64,000 nucleotides of DNA from Streptomyces roseirectus (GCF_014489635.1 NZ_CP060828.1:1178001-1242000), one strand, 5' to 3'. Positions 8,242 to 17,444 are shown, counted from the first letter of the stretch. Numbers and translations are program-made. The notes: generated by a model not told the origin, from the letters alone.

Positions 8242-8340
8242 TATTGTTCCTCATGTGCGGGTTCGGCGGCCTTCGGCCGGCCCTCGGACACAGGAACCCG
8301 GCCCGTCACGGGTGGCGGGTCAACAGGAAGGAAGGACGCC

Positions 8341-9222
8341 ATGGAGCCGATCGAGATCGAGGCGAAGACCCTCATCCAGAAGTCGAAGACCCCGTCGAAC
8401 GACTACGTCATCAACCCCTATACCGGCTGCGTGCTGGGCTGCGCGTACTGCTTCGCCAGCTTCGCCGGGCGCCAGTTCGGCCGTTCGGTCAAGGAGTGGG
8501 GCGACTACCTGTACGTGAAGAAGAACGCGGTCGAGCTCGCCCGCAAGGAGCTGGCCAAGATGCCCGAGGACAAGCGCCGGGGCACGATGCTGCTCAGCTC
8601 GGTCACCGACCCCTACCAGGGCCACGAGACGAAGTACCGGCTCACCCGCGGCATCCTGCGCGAACTGAAAGCGGTCGAGTACCCGGGCCTGGTCCGCATC
8701 CTGACCAAGTCACCCGTCGTCACCCGCGACATCGACCTGCTCACCAGCCTGCCCCGCGCCGAGGTCGGCATGACGGTCACCAGCACCGACGACAAGGTCA
8801 GCCGCTGGCTGGAGGTCCGCGCCCCGCTCGCCTCCCGCCGCCTGCGCACCCTCGCCGAGCTGAAGGGCGCCGGCATCCACACCTACGCCTTCGTCGGCCC
8901 GCTCCTGCCCCACTTCGCCACCCATCCCGAGCTCCTCGACGAACTCTTCGCCCGGCTCGTCGAGGCGGGCGTCGACGAGGTGTTCATGGAGCACATCAAC
9001 CTCAAGCGGTACATCCGCGAGCGCATGGACCAAGTCCTCGCCGACCAGCCCGAGGACGTCCGCGAGGCGTACGTCCAGGCACGGACGAAGGAGCACCGCG
9101 AGCAGCTCGACGTGATCGTGGCGGAGCTGCTGGACAAGCACGGGCTGCGGCTGCGGTTCGAGGAGGTCGTCCATCACGACGACAACGACGCCCTGCGCCA
9201 GCGGCTCGACTCCCCGTCCTGA
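8341..9222 (+). CDS. Radical SAM protein, spore-photoproduct-lyase-like (Rv2578c type)
   Basis: A 293-residue radical SAM enzyme. Seen: the iron-sulfur motif CVLGCAYC (Cys30, Cys34, Cys37), the SPL-like segment SVTDPYQG (about residues 85-92) and a partial TIM barrel. Short actinobacterial relatives of spore photoproduct lyase have this architecture and mostly unknown substrates; the organism would not need true endospore repair. The ATG at 8341 follows GGAAGGAAGG; the frame upstream runs through the operator and is rejected. Likely under the same MarR control as the operon on the other strand. Confidence 0.87.
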   Translation: MEPIEIEAKTLIQKSKTPSNDYVINPYTGCVLGCAYCFASFAGRQFGRSVKEWGDYLYVKKNAVELARKELAKMPEDKRRGTMLLSSVTDPYQGHETKYRLTRGILRELKAVEYPGLVRILTKSPVVTRDIDLLTSLPRAEVGMTVTSTDDKVSRWLEVRAPLASRRLRTLAELKGAGIHTYAFVGPLLPHFATHPELLDELFARLVEAGVDEVFMEHINLKRYIRERMDQVLADQPEDVREAYVQARTKEHREQLDVIVAELLDKHGLRLRFEEVVHHDDNDALRQRLDSPS

Positions 9223-9246
9223 CCGTGCCGCCCTGCGGGGTGCGTG

Positions 9247-9591
9247 TCAGGCGGTGACGTCGGCCTCGGGGTCCGGCACCGCCATGGCCCAGGTCCCCAT
9301 GGCCTCCAGGACCTCGCGCAGCCCCTCCCCGAGAGGGGTCAGCGCATACTCGACGCGCGGCGGGACCTCCGCGTAGGTCGTGCGGGTGACGATGCCGTGC
9401 CGCTCGAACTGGCGCAGGCGACTGGTCAAGGTGTGGGGGCTGATGCCGGGCAGAGCCTCGCGCAGCTGGTTGAAGCGGTGAGGTCCGTGCAGCAGCTCGC
9501 GCACGATCAGGGTCGCCCACGGGCCGTTGAGCAGCGTGAGGAACCGGGCGACACCGCACTCGGGCAGACAGGGATCGGTCACGATTTTCAC
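9247..9591 (-). CDS. HxlR-family transcriptional regulator
   Basis: A 114-residue winged-helix HxlR regulator. Seen: CGVARFLTLLNGPWATLIVR (the cysteine-containing helix typical of the family), LREALPGISPHTLTSRLRQ and the wing YALTPLGEGL. HxlR/QorR-type proteins often sense quinones or electrophiles through that N-terminal Cys. Starts at GTG 9591. It is divergent from an NmrA-type oxidoreductase with symmetric repeats between, the standard regulator-target pair. Confidence 0.9.
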   Translation of the reverse strand: MKIVTDPCLPECGVARFLTLLNGPWATLIVRELLHGPHRFNQLREALPGISPHTLTSRLRQFERHGIVTRTTYAEVPPRVEYALTPLGEGLREVLEAMGTWAMAVPDPEADVTA

Positions 9592-9600
9592 CGTACCCCA

Positions 9601-9639
9601 TTAGTGCAGTTGATGTAACTGGTGCATCGTGTGCACTAA
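9601..9639. promoter_or_regulatory. Nested inverted repeats between HxlR and NmrA-type genes
   Basis: An outer inverted repeat TTAGTGCA (9601-9608) and TGCACTAA (9632-9639) encloses an inner one, CAGTT-GATGT-AACTG (9607-9621). Both lie in the 55-bp gap between the two divergent starts. This is the expected position and form of an HxlR dimer operator. Binding is inferred. Confidence 0.65.
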
Positions 9640-9646
9640 TGGCGCC

Positions 9647-10492
9647 ATGACCTACGTGATTCACGGCGCCACCGGCGCCCAGGGTGCCCCCGTCGTCGCC
9701 GCGCTCGCCGCCGCGGGCAAGACCGTCACCGCTGTGACCCGCAACCCCGACGCCGTCGTGCCCGGCGCCCAGCGCGTCGTGACCGCCGCCTACTCCTCCG
9801 CCGCCGACCTGACCGACGCCTACCGAGGCGCCGAGGGCGTCTTCGTCCACCTGCCGGTGGCCTCGGAGGAGGACCGTCAGACCTACGCCCGCAACATCCT
9901 CATCGCCGTCCGGGAGGCCAGGCCGGACCGCGTGGTGTTCTCCACCAGCGGCTTCCCCGTCGATCCCGCCATCGGCGGCGCCGCTGCGACCCTCGCCGCC
10001 GGCCTGGCCGAGGCCGGCGTGTCCCACGCGGTGATCGCGCCCGAGCTGTACCTGGAGAACCTGCTCATGCCGTACGTCATCGACTCGGTCCGCGAGCGGG
10101 GGGTCCTGCCCTATCCGATCCGGGGCGACTTCCCCGTCTCCTGGGCCTCCCACCTGGACATCGCGGACGCCGCCCTCGCCCTGTTCGACCGCGGGGATGT
10201 CACCGGCGTCGTCCCTGTCGGCCAGTACCCGGCCATGACCGGACCTGATCTGGCTGAGGCGTTCGCCGCCCGGCTCGGACGGGACGTGGTGTTCGAGCCG
10301 ATCACTCCCGAGGAGTTCCGTACCTCGGTCGCGCCCGTGATCGGGGAGGGCGCGGCCGCCGATGTCGCGGGGGCCTACCAGGCGATGAGCACCATGCCGG
10401 GCCGGCCGATCACGCCGGAGACCTCCGCCGAGAAGCTGCTGGGCGTCACCCCCCGGACCACCGGCCAGTGGCTGGCCGACATCGGCCTTTGA
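9647..10492 (+). CDS. NmrA-family / QOR2-like NAD(P)-binding oxidoreductase
   Basis: A 281-residue atypical SDR. Seen: the NAD(P) motif GATGAQG (residues 7-13), AVTRNPDAVVPG after the second strand (NADP preference), and the NmrA-type C-terminal half with no SDR catalytic Tyr-Lys pair. Similar proteins are quinone reductases or redox sensors. ATG 9647 was chosen because upstream codons overlap the operator. Target and partner of the HxlR regulator, so probably induced by quinones or other electrophiles. Confidence 0.87.
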   Translation: MTYVIHGATGAQGAPVVAALAAAGKTVTAVTRNPDAVVPGAQRVVTAAYSSAADLTDAYRGAEGVFVHLPVASEEDRQTYARNILIAVREARPDRVVFSTSGFPVDPAIGGAAATLAAGLAEAGVSHAVIAPELYLENLLMPYVIDSVRERGVLPYPIRGDFPVSWASHLDIADAALALFDRGDVTGVVPVGQYPAMTGPDLAEAFAARLGRDVVFEPITPEEFRTSVAPVIGEGAAADVAGAYQAMSTMPGRPITPETSAEKLLGVTPRTTGQWLADIGL

Positions 10493-10504
10493 CCACAGCT
10501 CGGT

Positions 10505-10670
10505 CGCCCCGGCCGAGTGGCGGGGACGGCATGCCGCCTACTCCATGGACGGCCCGCCAGAGCCGACTGGGAGAAGCTGCCGCGCGAGCACGCCGGTCCC
10601 GACGTACTCGTCGTCCGCCCCCGCCAGAACGCCGTCCTCGCCGCAGGGGATCACCACGTTCCGCTGTTCT
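10505..10670 (+). pseudogene. Short frameshifted coding remnant, unidentified
   Basis: Between the NmrA-type stop and the Tn3 fragment, two frames join into EWRGRHAAYSMDGPPEP and DWEKLPREHAGPDVLVVRP, ending at a stop near 10668. The GPDVLVVRP ending recalls C-termini of FAD-dependent aromatic hydroxylases, but the piece is too short to assign. It appears cut off by the Tn3 remnant. Confidence 0.3.
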
Positions 10671-11541
10671 GAACTGCGCGAACGGGCCCGTGGAGGGCGT
10701 CGGGCTGCTGCGGCACTGGCCAGTCCTCCGCTCCGCCCCCCTCCTCGTCGTCCAGCCCGGCCGCGTCCGGGTCTCGCAGCGGTCGCAGCCTTCCGTCGTC
10801 GGGGGTGGAGGCGGTGAAGCTGTAGCGCCCCAGCACGTTGAGGTTCCTGTACTTCAGCGGCGACAGGCGGGCGACGTCCTCGTCGCGGATCTCGTGGCCC
10901 TCGGCGCGCAGCTGGGCGACGGCGGCGTCGATGTACTTCGTGGTCCACAGCACGACGGCGTTGAGGACCAGGCCGAGTGAGCCGAGCTGGTCCTCCATGC
11001 CGTCCCGGTACGCCTGGTGGATGGTGCCGCGCTTGCCGTGGCACACGTCCCGGGCGAGCTTGTGGCGGGACTCCTGCACGGTGAACTGCCGGTTCATCCG
11101 GCGGCGGTAGGTGTCGTCGACCGGGTCGACCACGACAAGCAGGTGGCGGGTTTTGGCGATCCGCTCGTACTCGGCGAACGCCTGCCCCAGCGGGGTCGGG
11201 CGGCCCTCGCGGCCGAGCATCCGCAGCAGGTCGTACGCGCGGACCTGGTTGGTGACCAGGGAACCGGCCACCCGCAGCATGTCCGGCCAGTGCGTGATCA
11301 CCTTGTTCAGGTTGATCCGGTTGCGGGCGATGTCCTCCAGCGGCCCGTACGTGCCGGTCTCCGCCCCGGGCATCGTCGCCCGCCAGAACCGCTGGTCGTC
11401 CAGGTCCCGACCGATTCCGTTTCGATTCGCCCGCACCATCGCCGCCAACTGCCTCGACCGGTCCGCACCAATCCGCAGCTCCTTCCGCAACGACTCAGCA
11501 GAAACCGGACGTTGATGCAGTTCTCTACGCTGATCATCCAC
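10651..11541 (-). mobile_element. Tn3-family transposase, C-terminal fragment
   Basis: A 296-residue open frame covering only the last third of a Tn3-type transposase (normal length near 1000 residues). Seen: RFWRATMPGAETGTYGPLED, VDDTYRRRMNRQFTVQESRH, ARDVCHGKRGTIHQAYRDGMEDQLG, the region with the last catalytic Glu, and the family ending YRNLNVLGRYSF. The N-terminal DNA-binding part and first catalytic Asp are missing, so it cannot transpose. No 38-bp Tn3 terminal repeat or resolvase was found nearby. Confidence 0.85.
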
Positions 11542-11639
11542 ACGCCGAGCACGATCCAGCAGCGGATCTCCCAGAGACCCTCACCATCGCCGGCTCCGGT
11601 ATCACCCTCCCCTGCATCGAACCGGACCCTTGCTCCCCT

Positions 11640-11945
11640 GCCGGTGTGCCAACAACTCCACCGACAGCAGCAACGCGACCGGCGGCCAGCAGGAACGCCA
11701 ACCACACGACGTACCGCACCCGACGACCACCCCCGGACGGCTTCAGCGGACCAGCCGTCGCCGGCAACAGCAGCCCGTCGGCCGACAGCGGACAACGACG
11801 CGCTCACCTCATCCGCACCGCCCCGAAGAGCGAACTCCCGCTGGTGAACGTACGAGGCGTACGCCGCCACCCCCGCGACCAACAGCGCACACCCACGCCG
11901 CAACCACACATCGAGATCGACAGGCCTGTGCTCCAGGGGCGGCGC
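11640..11945 (-). pseudogene. DUF2637/SpdB-like plasmid-transfer membrane protein remnant
   Basis: Two leftward frames rebuild part of a DUF2637-type membrane protein of Streptomyces plasmids and integrative elements. One has CALLVAGVAAYASYVHQREF then ADEVSASL (first helix and loop); the next, one frame over, has RRVRYVVWLAFLLAAG (second helix). The reading frame is broken and both ends are missing. It lies beside the Tn3 fragment and suggests a former pSAM2/SLP1-like element. The flanking 11990-12340 holds no gene I can support. Confidence 0.55.
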
Positions 11946-12166
11946 AGCCCTCACCTCCGAGCCGCCCATCACACTGCCCCGCCCCACGCCGCAGGACGGA
12001 ACCGCCCCTCCACCACAAGCCTCCCGACAGGGAACCGCTGGTCAGCCCTGCAACCATCTGTACGCGCCCCTGCCAGGTCGTCGCTTGCGTTCACCCCGGC
12101 CGGCTTCGCCGCGTTCACGAGGTACGTCTCAGGACTCAACACCTGATTCCACTAGCCAAAAGACCA

Positions 12167-12207
12167 GGCCCGCTGCCCTTCACGTCGGACGCTTGGGGTA
12201 GCGGGCC
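12167..12207. terminator. GC-rich hairpin
   Basis: Arms GGCCCGCT (12167-12174) and AGCGGGCC (12200-12207) can form an 8-bp stem with a 25-nt loop. It lies in a gene-free stretch downstream of the truncated thioester-reductase gene and could be a relict terminator. Weak evidence, since there is no T-run. Confidence 0.3.
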
Positions 12208-12344
12208 GTCTCGTAGTCATATGCATCGAGTCAGCAGTTCCTGCCTCGTTTCATCGGCAGCGGGAAGGGGGCGCCTTCCCCTCATGAGACCTGCTCTCCA
12301 GTTCTGTATGACTCGGCCTCCGCCTTCGAGCGGGGTATCCGATG

Positions 12345-12586
12345 GCGCCAGCTGTCGCGGGCGACGACACGGCGGCCTCGGTGATGTCCCCCGGCACGCA
12401 GTTCAGCCGGGCCGAACCGGCGACGTCCGGGTCCTGCTCGCGGATCCGGGACCGCACCCGCTCGTCCGCCTGCGCGACCGTGGGCGCCCGTACCACACAG
12501 ACGATCTCCCGGTCCTTACGGCGCAGCAGCGACGCGCAGAGCCTGGAACCCAGGAAGCCGGTCGCTCCGGTGAGAAGCACTGACAT
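12345..12586 (-). pseudogene. Thioester-reductase-like NAD(P)-dependent SDR, N-terminal fragment
   Basis: The first 80 residues of an extended SDR of the thioester-reductase/Lys2 type: MSVLLTGATGFLGSRLCASL, then REIVCVVRAPTVAQADERV, then NCVPGDIT. After that the sequence loses homology and stops at 12251. Intact members have 350 or more residues, so the catalytic Tyr-Lys part is gone. Start ATG 12586 has GGAAAGG eight bases upstream, so the start signals survive. Such domains release acyl chains from carrier proteins as aldehydes, so this may be debris of a biosynthetic cluster. Divergent from an AraC regulator. Confidence 0.6.
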
Positions 12587-12698
12587 CGCGGACGCCTTTC
12601 CCGCTTCCGCGCAGTGCTCCGGTTCACGGCCAAGAGCGTGCCGACGACGGTGGTGCTCGTCGAAGGAAGCCCGGAGACGAAACCTCCATAAATGAACT

Positions 12699-12716
12699 TA
12701 TAAGCGCAATATAAGC
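12699..12716. promoter_or_regulatory. Direct repeat, candidate AraC-type operator
   Basis: TATAAGC occurs at 12699-12705 and again at 12710-12716, an 11-bp spacing of one helical turn, in an unusually AT-rich island between the truncated reductase gene and the AraC gene at 12756. AraC proteins bind such direct repeats. Binding inferred. Confidence 0.5.
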
Positions 12717-12755
12717 ACTTCATCCAGCCGCGTCGAACGACTGGACCGTGGAGGC

Positions 12756-13667
12756 ATGGAGGTGTACGGACCGTGCGGCGTCAGGCGCGGGGAGGGCTGG
12801 GAGCTGGCTTGGAGGCCCCCCGACCGTCGACTGCGGCCCGGGGTGCTGAGCTATCGCGGGTACCACCTGCGGCTGGGGCAGCCGCGAAGCCGACTGGAGC
12901 TTCCCACCGGGACGGTCACGCTCCTCTTCGGCTTCGAGGGGCGCCTGCTCCTGACCGACGTGTCCCAGCGTGGCCGCGCCGCCGGAACGGCGGTGTCCTG
13001 CGAGGCCACCGCGTACTCGTCGCTGGTCTCGGCGGTGCGGCCCTGTGCGACGATCGGCCGGCACGACGGCCACCTCAGCGGCATCGAAGTCGTGCTCGAA
13101 CCGTGGGCGGCCTACAACCTGCTCGGTGTCGCCATGCACGACTGGGCCGGGCAGATCGTCGACGCGTCCTTGCTCACAGGTGACCGCATGTGCGTGGTGA
13201 ACGACATGCTCACCGCGATGCCACGTTGGGAGGAGCGCTTCGCGCTCCTTGACGAGACGTTCATCCGATGGAGGGCCGACGGCCCCGCATACTCTCCCCG
13301 GGTGCTGTGGGCGTGGCGGGAACTCTGCCGCACGTCCGGTGCCGTACCCATTCGCCACCTCGCCGAGTGCACCGGGTGGAGTTGGCGGCAGTTCGAGCAG
13401 CGGTTCCGCGAGCAGATCGGTGCGACGGCGAAGACGGCGGCGCGCATCATGCGCCTGCAGAAGGCTCTCACGCTGCTCGAAGCAGGTCGGCCCCTTCCGC
13501 AGACCGCCATGGCCTGCGGCTTCTCCGACCAGTCCCATCTGACCCGGGAGATCCGCGCGATGACGGGCCGTACAGGTCCCCAACTGACCGTCGTACGCGG
13601 GAAGAGCCGGGAAGAACCGTCCGCCCTGGACCGGGTCAGCGGCCAGGTGAGCAGCGTTCTGGTCTGA
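12756..13667 (+). CDS. AraC-family transcriptional regulator
   Basis: A 303-residue AraC/XylS regulator. The C-terminal DNA-binding domain (about residues 195-285) has two helix-turn-helix units: IRHLAECTGWSWRQFEQRF and MACGFSDQSHLTREIRAMTG, the second matching the AraC signature. The N-terminal 180 residues are a cupin-like sensor domain. Start ATG 12756. Its likely target, the divergent reductase gene, has lost its 3' part, so the regulator may be an orphan. Confidence 0.88.
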   Translation: MEVYGPCGVRRGEGWELAWRPPDRRLRPGVLSYRGYHLRLGQPRSRLELPTGTVTLLFGFEGRLLLTDVSQRGRAAGTAVSCEATAYSSLVSAVRPCATIGRHDGHLSGIEVVLEPWAAYNLLGVAMHDWAGQIVDASLLTGDRMCVVNDMLTAMPRWEERFALLDETFIRWRADGPAYSPRVLWAWRELCRTSGAVPIRHLAECTGWSWRQFEQRFREQIGATAKTAARIMRLQKALTLLEAGRPLPQTAMACGFSDQSHLTREIRAMTGRTGPQLTVVRGKSREEPSALDRVSGQVSSVLV

Positions 13668-13796
13668 ACGGCGGGACGGTGAGAGAGACGGTCGAAACCG
13701 GCCATAGCCGGTCACCCTCGTATTTCTTCAAGACGGCCCGAGCACCGGATGGCGAGGATGGCGGAGCCTCACAGGCATCCAGAAAAGGGGACTGAC

Positions 13797-14090
13797 ATGC
13801 GTATTGCCGCCGCACTCACCGCCGTCGCCCTGTCCGGCGCGCTCGCCGGAGCCGGCCTCGCCGGCACGGCGCACGCCGCACCGAGCGGTGAAGCGGGCAT
13901 CCTGGCGTGCTCGACTCAGAAGATCAGCAGCAAGGTAGCTCGCGGATGGTGTTCGGCCGGCACCGACTGGCGCGTCGGGGTGAAGTGCACTGATGGCAGG
14001 CACTACTACAGCGGCTGGGTGGCCGACGCACGCTACCAGCACGCCATCTGCGGCAGCGGCACGATCACTCACTACTGGATCGACCGTTGA
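13797..14090 (+). CDS. Small secreted protein with cysteine-containing domain
   Basis: A 97-residue precursor with a clear Sec signal peptide: MRIA, a hydrophobic core, and the cleavage region AGTAHAAPS (cut after AHA near residue 26). The mature part of about 70 residues has four Cys (CSTQK, WCSAG, KCTDG, AICGS), which could form two disulfides, and is rich in Tyr and Trp. I do not recognise the family. The ATG at 13797 has AAAAGGGG nine bases upstream. Stands alone, with a strong terminator 30 bp downstream. Could be an inhibitor, toxin-like or envelope protein; function unknown. Confidence 0.75.
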   Translation: MRIAAALTAVALSGALAGAGLAGTAHAAPSGEAGILACSTQKISSKVARGWCSAGTDWRVGVKCTDGRHYYSGWVADARYQHAICGSGTITHYWIDR

Positions 14091-14120
14091 CGGACCCCGG
14101 CTCGCGTTGTGCCGCATGAT

Positions 14121-14150
14121 CGGTAGGCCCGCTCCCGCGCGGGCCTACCG
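14121..14150. terminator. Bidirectional terminator hairpin
   Basis: Perfect 12-bp arms CGGTAGGCCCGC (14121-14132) and GCGGGCCTACCG (14139-14150) with a 6-nt loop, between the convergent secreted-protein gene and the leftward gene ending at 14205. The stem's strength and position support a bidirectional terminator. Confidence 0.75.
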
Positions 14151-14204
14151 TCTGCGTCGTCGCAGTCCGGGCGGGGGACTTGGCAGAGGGCGCAGTCGGC
14201 GCGG

Positions 14205-15026
14205 TCACAAGTCGTCGGGCAGGGTCACCGCGAGCCGGCCGTCCTCGGTCAGGCCGTGGATACCGATCCTCGCCCGGTCGAAGTGCTCCCAGTCGCACCG
14301 GATACGGAAGACCTTGTGGGAGGGGAGACCGGTGAGATCCAGGCTGGTGGTGAAGTCGCCGGCCTCGGTGAGGAGACGGACGGCCTCGCGCGCGTCGTGC
14401 GGGTCCCCGTCGATGAGCCGGGCCAGCCGGTCCAGGCTGGTGACCACCTCCTCGTGGCGCTCGCCGTCCGGTTCGAAGAGGTCGATGACCCGGTAGGAGT
14501 CGGCCTCGTACGCGCTGTCGATCCGAAGCCTCCGCTGGATGGCGGCCTCTTCCTCGGTGAGGTCGAACACGTCGGCAGGCACGGGTGCGGGAGTCCGGGG
14601 ATAGAACCGCGGTGTCCCGTGCGCGTCCGGTACCTCGTAGATGACCCCCGCGGCCAGGAGGAGATCCAGGACGTCGGCGTGGGTCCGCAGGGAAGGACGG
14701 CCGTAGCGTGCCGCGTAGCGTTCGGCGGCGGCGATCAGCGCCGGCTGCGCGGCACGCTCGTCCTCGTCCAGGTCTTCCGGGTCCTGCCAGCAGGAGTCCG
14801 CCAGGGCGCTTTCCGGGTTCTCGTGGTGGCCGAGACTCCTGCACAAGTCGCCCCGAGTCGCACCGTTCTCGGCGATTCCGGCTCCCATGAGCAGAAAAAG
14901 AAGCGCATGCGGCCGCATCCGTGACCAACCGCTCCGCATGACCTGCTGAAGGAATTCCTCCCGGTCCCGATCGGTCCAGCTCTCCGGCGGTTCCAGCCCG
15001 GCCAACGCGCTCTCCTCACCCGGCAT
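14205..15026 (-). CDS. Unknown cytosolic protein (DUF6042-like)
   Basis: A 273-residue acidic protein without signal peptide or membrane segments. It has a predicted helical N-terminal part (SWTDRDREEFLQQVMRSGWS, then PHALLFLLMGAG), a stretch resembling a winged-helix (THADVLDLLLAAGVIYEV with FYPRTPAPVPADVF) and a C-terminal sheet (HKVFRIRCDWEHFDR). This resembles Streptomyces DUF6042 proteins, whose function is unknown. Start ATG 15026 was chosen since the conserved part begins soon after; a longer N-terminus from 15125 is possible. No operon partner. Confidence 0.65.
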   Translation of the reverse strand: MPGEESALAGLEPPESWTDRDREEFLQQVMRSGWSRMRPHALLFLLMGAGIAENGATRGDLCRSLGHHENPESALADSCWQDPEDLDEDERAAQPALIAAAERYAARYGRPSLRTHADVLDLLLAAGVIYEVPDAHGTPRFYPRTPAPVPADVFDLTEEEAAIQRRLRIDSAYEADSYRVIDLFEPDGERHEEVVTSLDRLARLIDGDPHDAREAVRLLTEAGDFTTSLDLTGLPSHKVFRIRCDWEHFDRARIGIHGLTEDGRLAVTLPDDL

Positions 15027-15576
15027 CACAACAGGGACGGCCCGTGGTCCGCCGGAAGCCGACTGGAATCGAGCCGGCCACGACAGTACAGCCCCTGTGC
15101 CGACCGCCGCCCACCGTTCTCTCACGGCTCCTCAGTCCGTTTCTTCGCGCGCCGCCTTGAGGTCGTCCACGCCATGGTCTGGCCACGCACGGGGAACCTC
15201 CCTCCACAGCACTCGTACGGCGGAGGGCGGACGCATCGAAGTCAGCGAATCTCGGCATACCGCGTACCTCAATTCCGGCTGTACGACGCGCCTTTGCCCG
15301 CACCAACAGGGTCCGCCCGGTGCTCCCCGCGGTCCCTGACGACTCACCCGGCAGGGTGAAATCGAGGCGCCGGGGCCGAGAAGGGGATGAGGGAGGCACT
15401 ACGGTCGTGGGCAGCCTGGCCCGAGCGATGGGCCAGTTCCGGGCGTCTCATCCGACCTGCGGACGCCGACGGAGAACCTTCTTTCGCCGCGTCAGCCGTT
15501 CCCGCCTTCTCTCAGCATCGACAACACCGCGCTGTTCAGTGCCCGGTCGGGGGCGCCACCACCGAAAGGACACGCG
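15027..15576. other. Gene-free divergent intergenic region
   Basis: About 550 bp between a leftward unknown gene and the rightward ParA-like gene. No open frame here has convincing codon usage plus a start signal. It must hold both promoters, but I see no clear -10/-35 pair or long repeat. Confidence 0.5.
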
Positions 15577-17379
15577 ATGTTGCTGCACGAACTCGCCACT
15601 GCCCGGGCGGACTTCACCAAGGAGACCCTTGAAGGCGCTCGCGCCAGAACCGCCGAACTCACCACCTTCTCCCGGCTGCTGCCCACGGCCGGTTCCACGC
15701 AGGCGCTGCTGGAGTCGTTCGCGCTGGAAGCCCTGGCAGGCCCCGGACACCGACCCGCCGCCTTCTGCCTCGCCGAATCCATCCCGCAGCCCCAGCGCCT
15801 CGACCTCCACCTCACCCACCCCGATGCGCTCGTGCCCTTCCTCGCCCTTCTCCCCTCCCGGGACCGCGACCGGGTGGTCCACGGTGTCTCCGGACTGCTC
15901 GCCCGGCCCGCCGGACGCGGCGCCGTGCACGTCTCGTTCGACCACCGGGAGGCGGAAGCCCTGTTGAGCGTGTGGTGCCGGGGCACGGACCTGGGCGCGG
16001 TGCTCCGCGAGCACGAAGCCTCGGTGGTCGCCTCGGGCCGACGTCCGCTGTGGACGCACAGCACTCCGCGCCGGGCGCCACGCGGCGGAAGCCGCCCCTT
16101 CCGCCGCTCGACGAAGAAGCCCGTCCCGATCACCGCAGCCGTACGGCTGCGCACCTCCCGCTACCTGGCCAGCGCGCTGCTGCGCCGCCCCGGGCTGTGG
16201 GAACGCCTCACCGGCCACCAGAACCTCTCGGTCACCACCCACGAAGCCGACCACGGCCTCGACTGGCACGTCCACCGGACCGTGGCCTCTGGACACCCCC
16301 TCCACGACGACCGGCTGGCCGCCGCGCTCATGGACGCGCTGGCCGGACCCGACCTCATCATGGATAAGCGGGCACACTCGTGTCTGCCCACCACGTGTCA
16401 CATGCGTTTCGTTCCTCGGAGCAACGACGAAGGCTGGGACGGCATCCTGACCGTGACCACCACGCACGCTCGGACGGAGGTCTCTCCCGCTCCGGTACGC
16501 CGTGGCAGGCCCTTCGCGGTTCTCGGTGAATCCCAGACGCCGGACGGCCCCACGGCCCCTGTCCCGCCCACCGCCCGGGGGCGTGTGCTCCAGTTGGAGT
16601 GTCCGCCGATGTCCTGGCACCCGTGCACACCATGGCGGCTCGCCCAGCAGCTCGGCGCGGCCTGGGCGCTGCGCGGCGACCATGTGCTCGTCATCCACGA
16701 CGTCTTCACCCCGTACACCAGCTGGAAACGCGACCACCTCAGCGACTGGCCCCGCACCCGCCTACCCGAGGCGCCCGCGGCCCAGGCCCCCTGGCAGCGT
16801 ATGCGCATGGTGCCCGGATCCGGCACTCTCCACGTCCATAGCGCCTCGCACGACCTCGACTCCCTTCAGACCCTCGTCGCCCACGCACGGGAACGCTTCG
16901 ACTGGGTCCTGTTGGCCGACTCCATCGACCACCGCACCTGCCCCGACTTCCTGGACGGCATCGCCGACGACTACCTGCTGGTGACCGAGGACCCCGGGTA
17001 CCGCACCAGCCTGTCGGTCAGCCGTCCGCGCCACGACGCCTCCGGTGATTCCGGCGTGCCCCTCACCCCCACGGAAGCGGCCCTGCTGTGGCGTGAACAG
17101 AGCCTCCGCTACGTCCCCTTGGACAGAATCCCGGTCACCGGTCTCCTCCTGGTGACCGACGCGGCGCGTCACGACACGTTCACCACCGAGGCGGACGACG
17201 CCCTCGCCCGCCTGGCACCCCCCGTCTACGGACGCTTCGCCAGAGACTTCATCTCCCGCGACCGCACCGTCCTGGACCAGGACCCCGAGCGATCCGACCC
17301 CGCTTTCACCGCCGAGGCCACAGCCGTCGCCACCAGGCTCACCAGCCATCCCTGCCCTGCCGCAACCCCACGGCAATAA
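15577..17379 (+). CDS. Degenerate ParA/MinD-fold protein without Walker A lysine
   Basis: A 600-residue protein of unknown role. The last 260 residues look like a ParA/MinD-type domain: CPPMSWHPCTPWRLAQQLGA where the Walker A loop should be, then WALRGDHVLVIHD (first strand), FDWVLLADS (Walker B-like strand), VTGLLLVTDAARHD and VYGRFARDFISRD. The GKT/GKS lysine is absent, so ATP hydrolysis is unlikely. The N-terminal 330 residues are helical and unrecognised. Start ATG 15577 follows GAAAGGA. It precedes a one-helix membrane protein and an ECF sigma gene, suggesting a sigma-linked regulatory cassette. Fold assignment is by pattern only. Confidence 0.55.
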   Translation: MLLHELATARADFTKETLEGARARTAELTTFSRLLPTAGSTQALLESFALEALAGPGHRPAAFCLAESIPQPQRLDLHLTHPDALVPFLALLPSRDRDRVVHGVSGLLARPAGRGAVHVSFDHREAEALLSVWCRGTDLGAVLREHEASVVASGRRPLWTHSTPRRAPRGGSRPFRRSTKKPVPITAAVRLRTSRYLASALLRRPGLWERLTGHQNLSVTTHEADHGLDWHVHRTVASGHPLHDDRLAAALMDALAGPDLIMDKRAHSCLPTTCHMRFVPRSNDEGWDGILTVTTTHARTEVSPAPVRRGRPFAVLGESQTPDGPTAPVPPTARGRVLQLECPPMSWHPCTPWRLAQQLGAAWALRGDHVLVIHDVFTPYTSWKRDHLSDWPRTRLPEAPAAQAPWQRMRMVPGSGTLHVHSASHDLDSLQTLVAHARERFDWVLLADSIDHRTCPDFLDGIADDYLLVTEDPGYRTSLSVSRPRHDASGDSGVPLTPTEAALLWREQSLRYVPLDRIPVTGLLLVTDAARHDTFTTEADDALARLAPPVYGRFARDFISRDRTVLDQDPERSDPAFTAEATAVATRLTSHPCPAATPRQ

Positions 17380-17444
17380 GTCGTCGTGGGCCCTGCACAC
17401 CTCCCGTGGACAGCCCCCGACACCCACATGAGAAAAGTTGTCCG

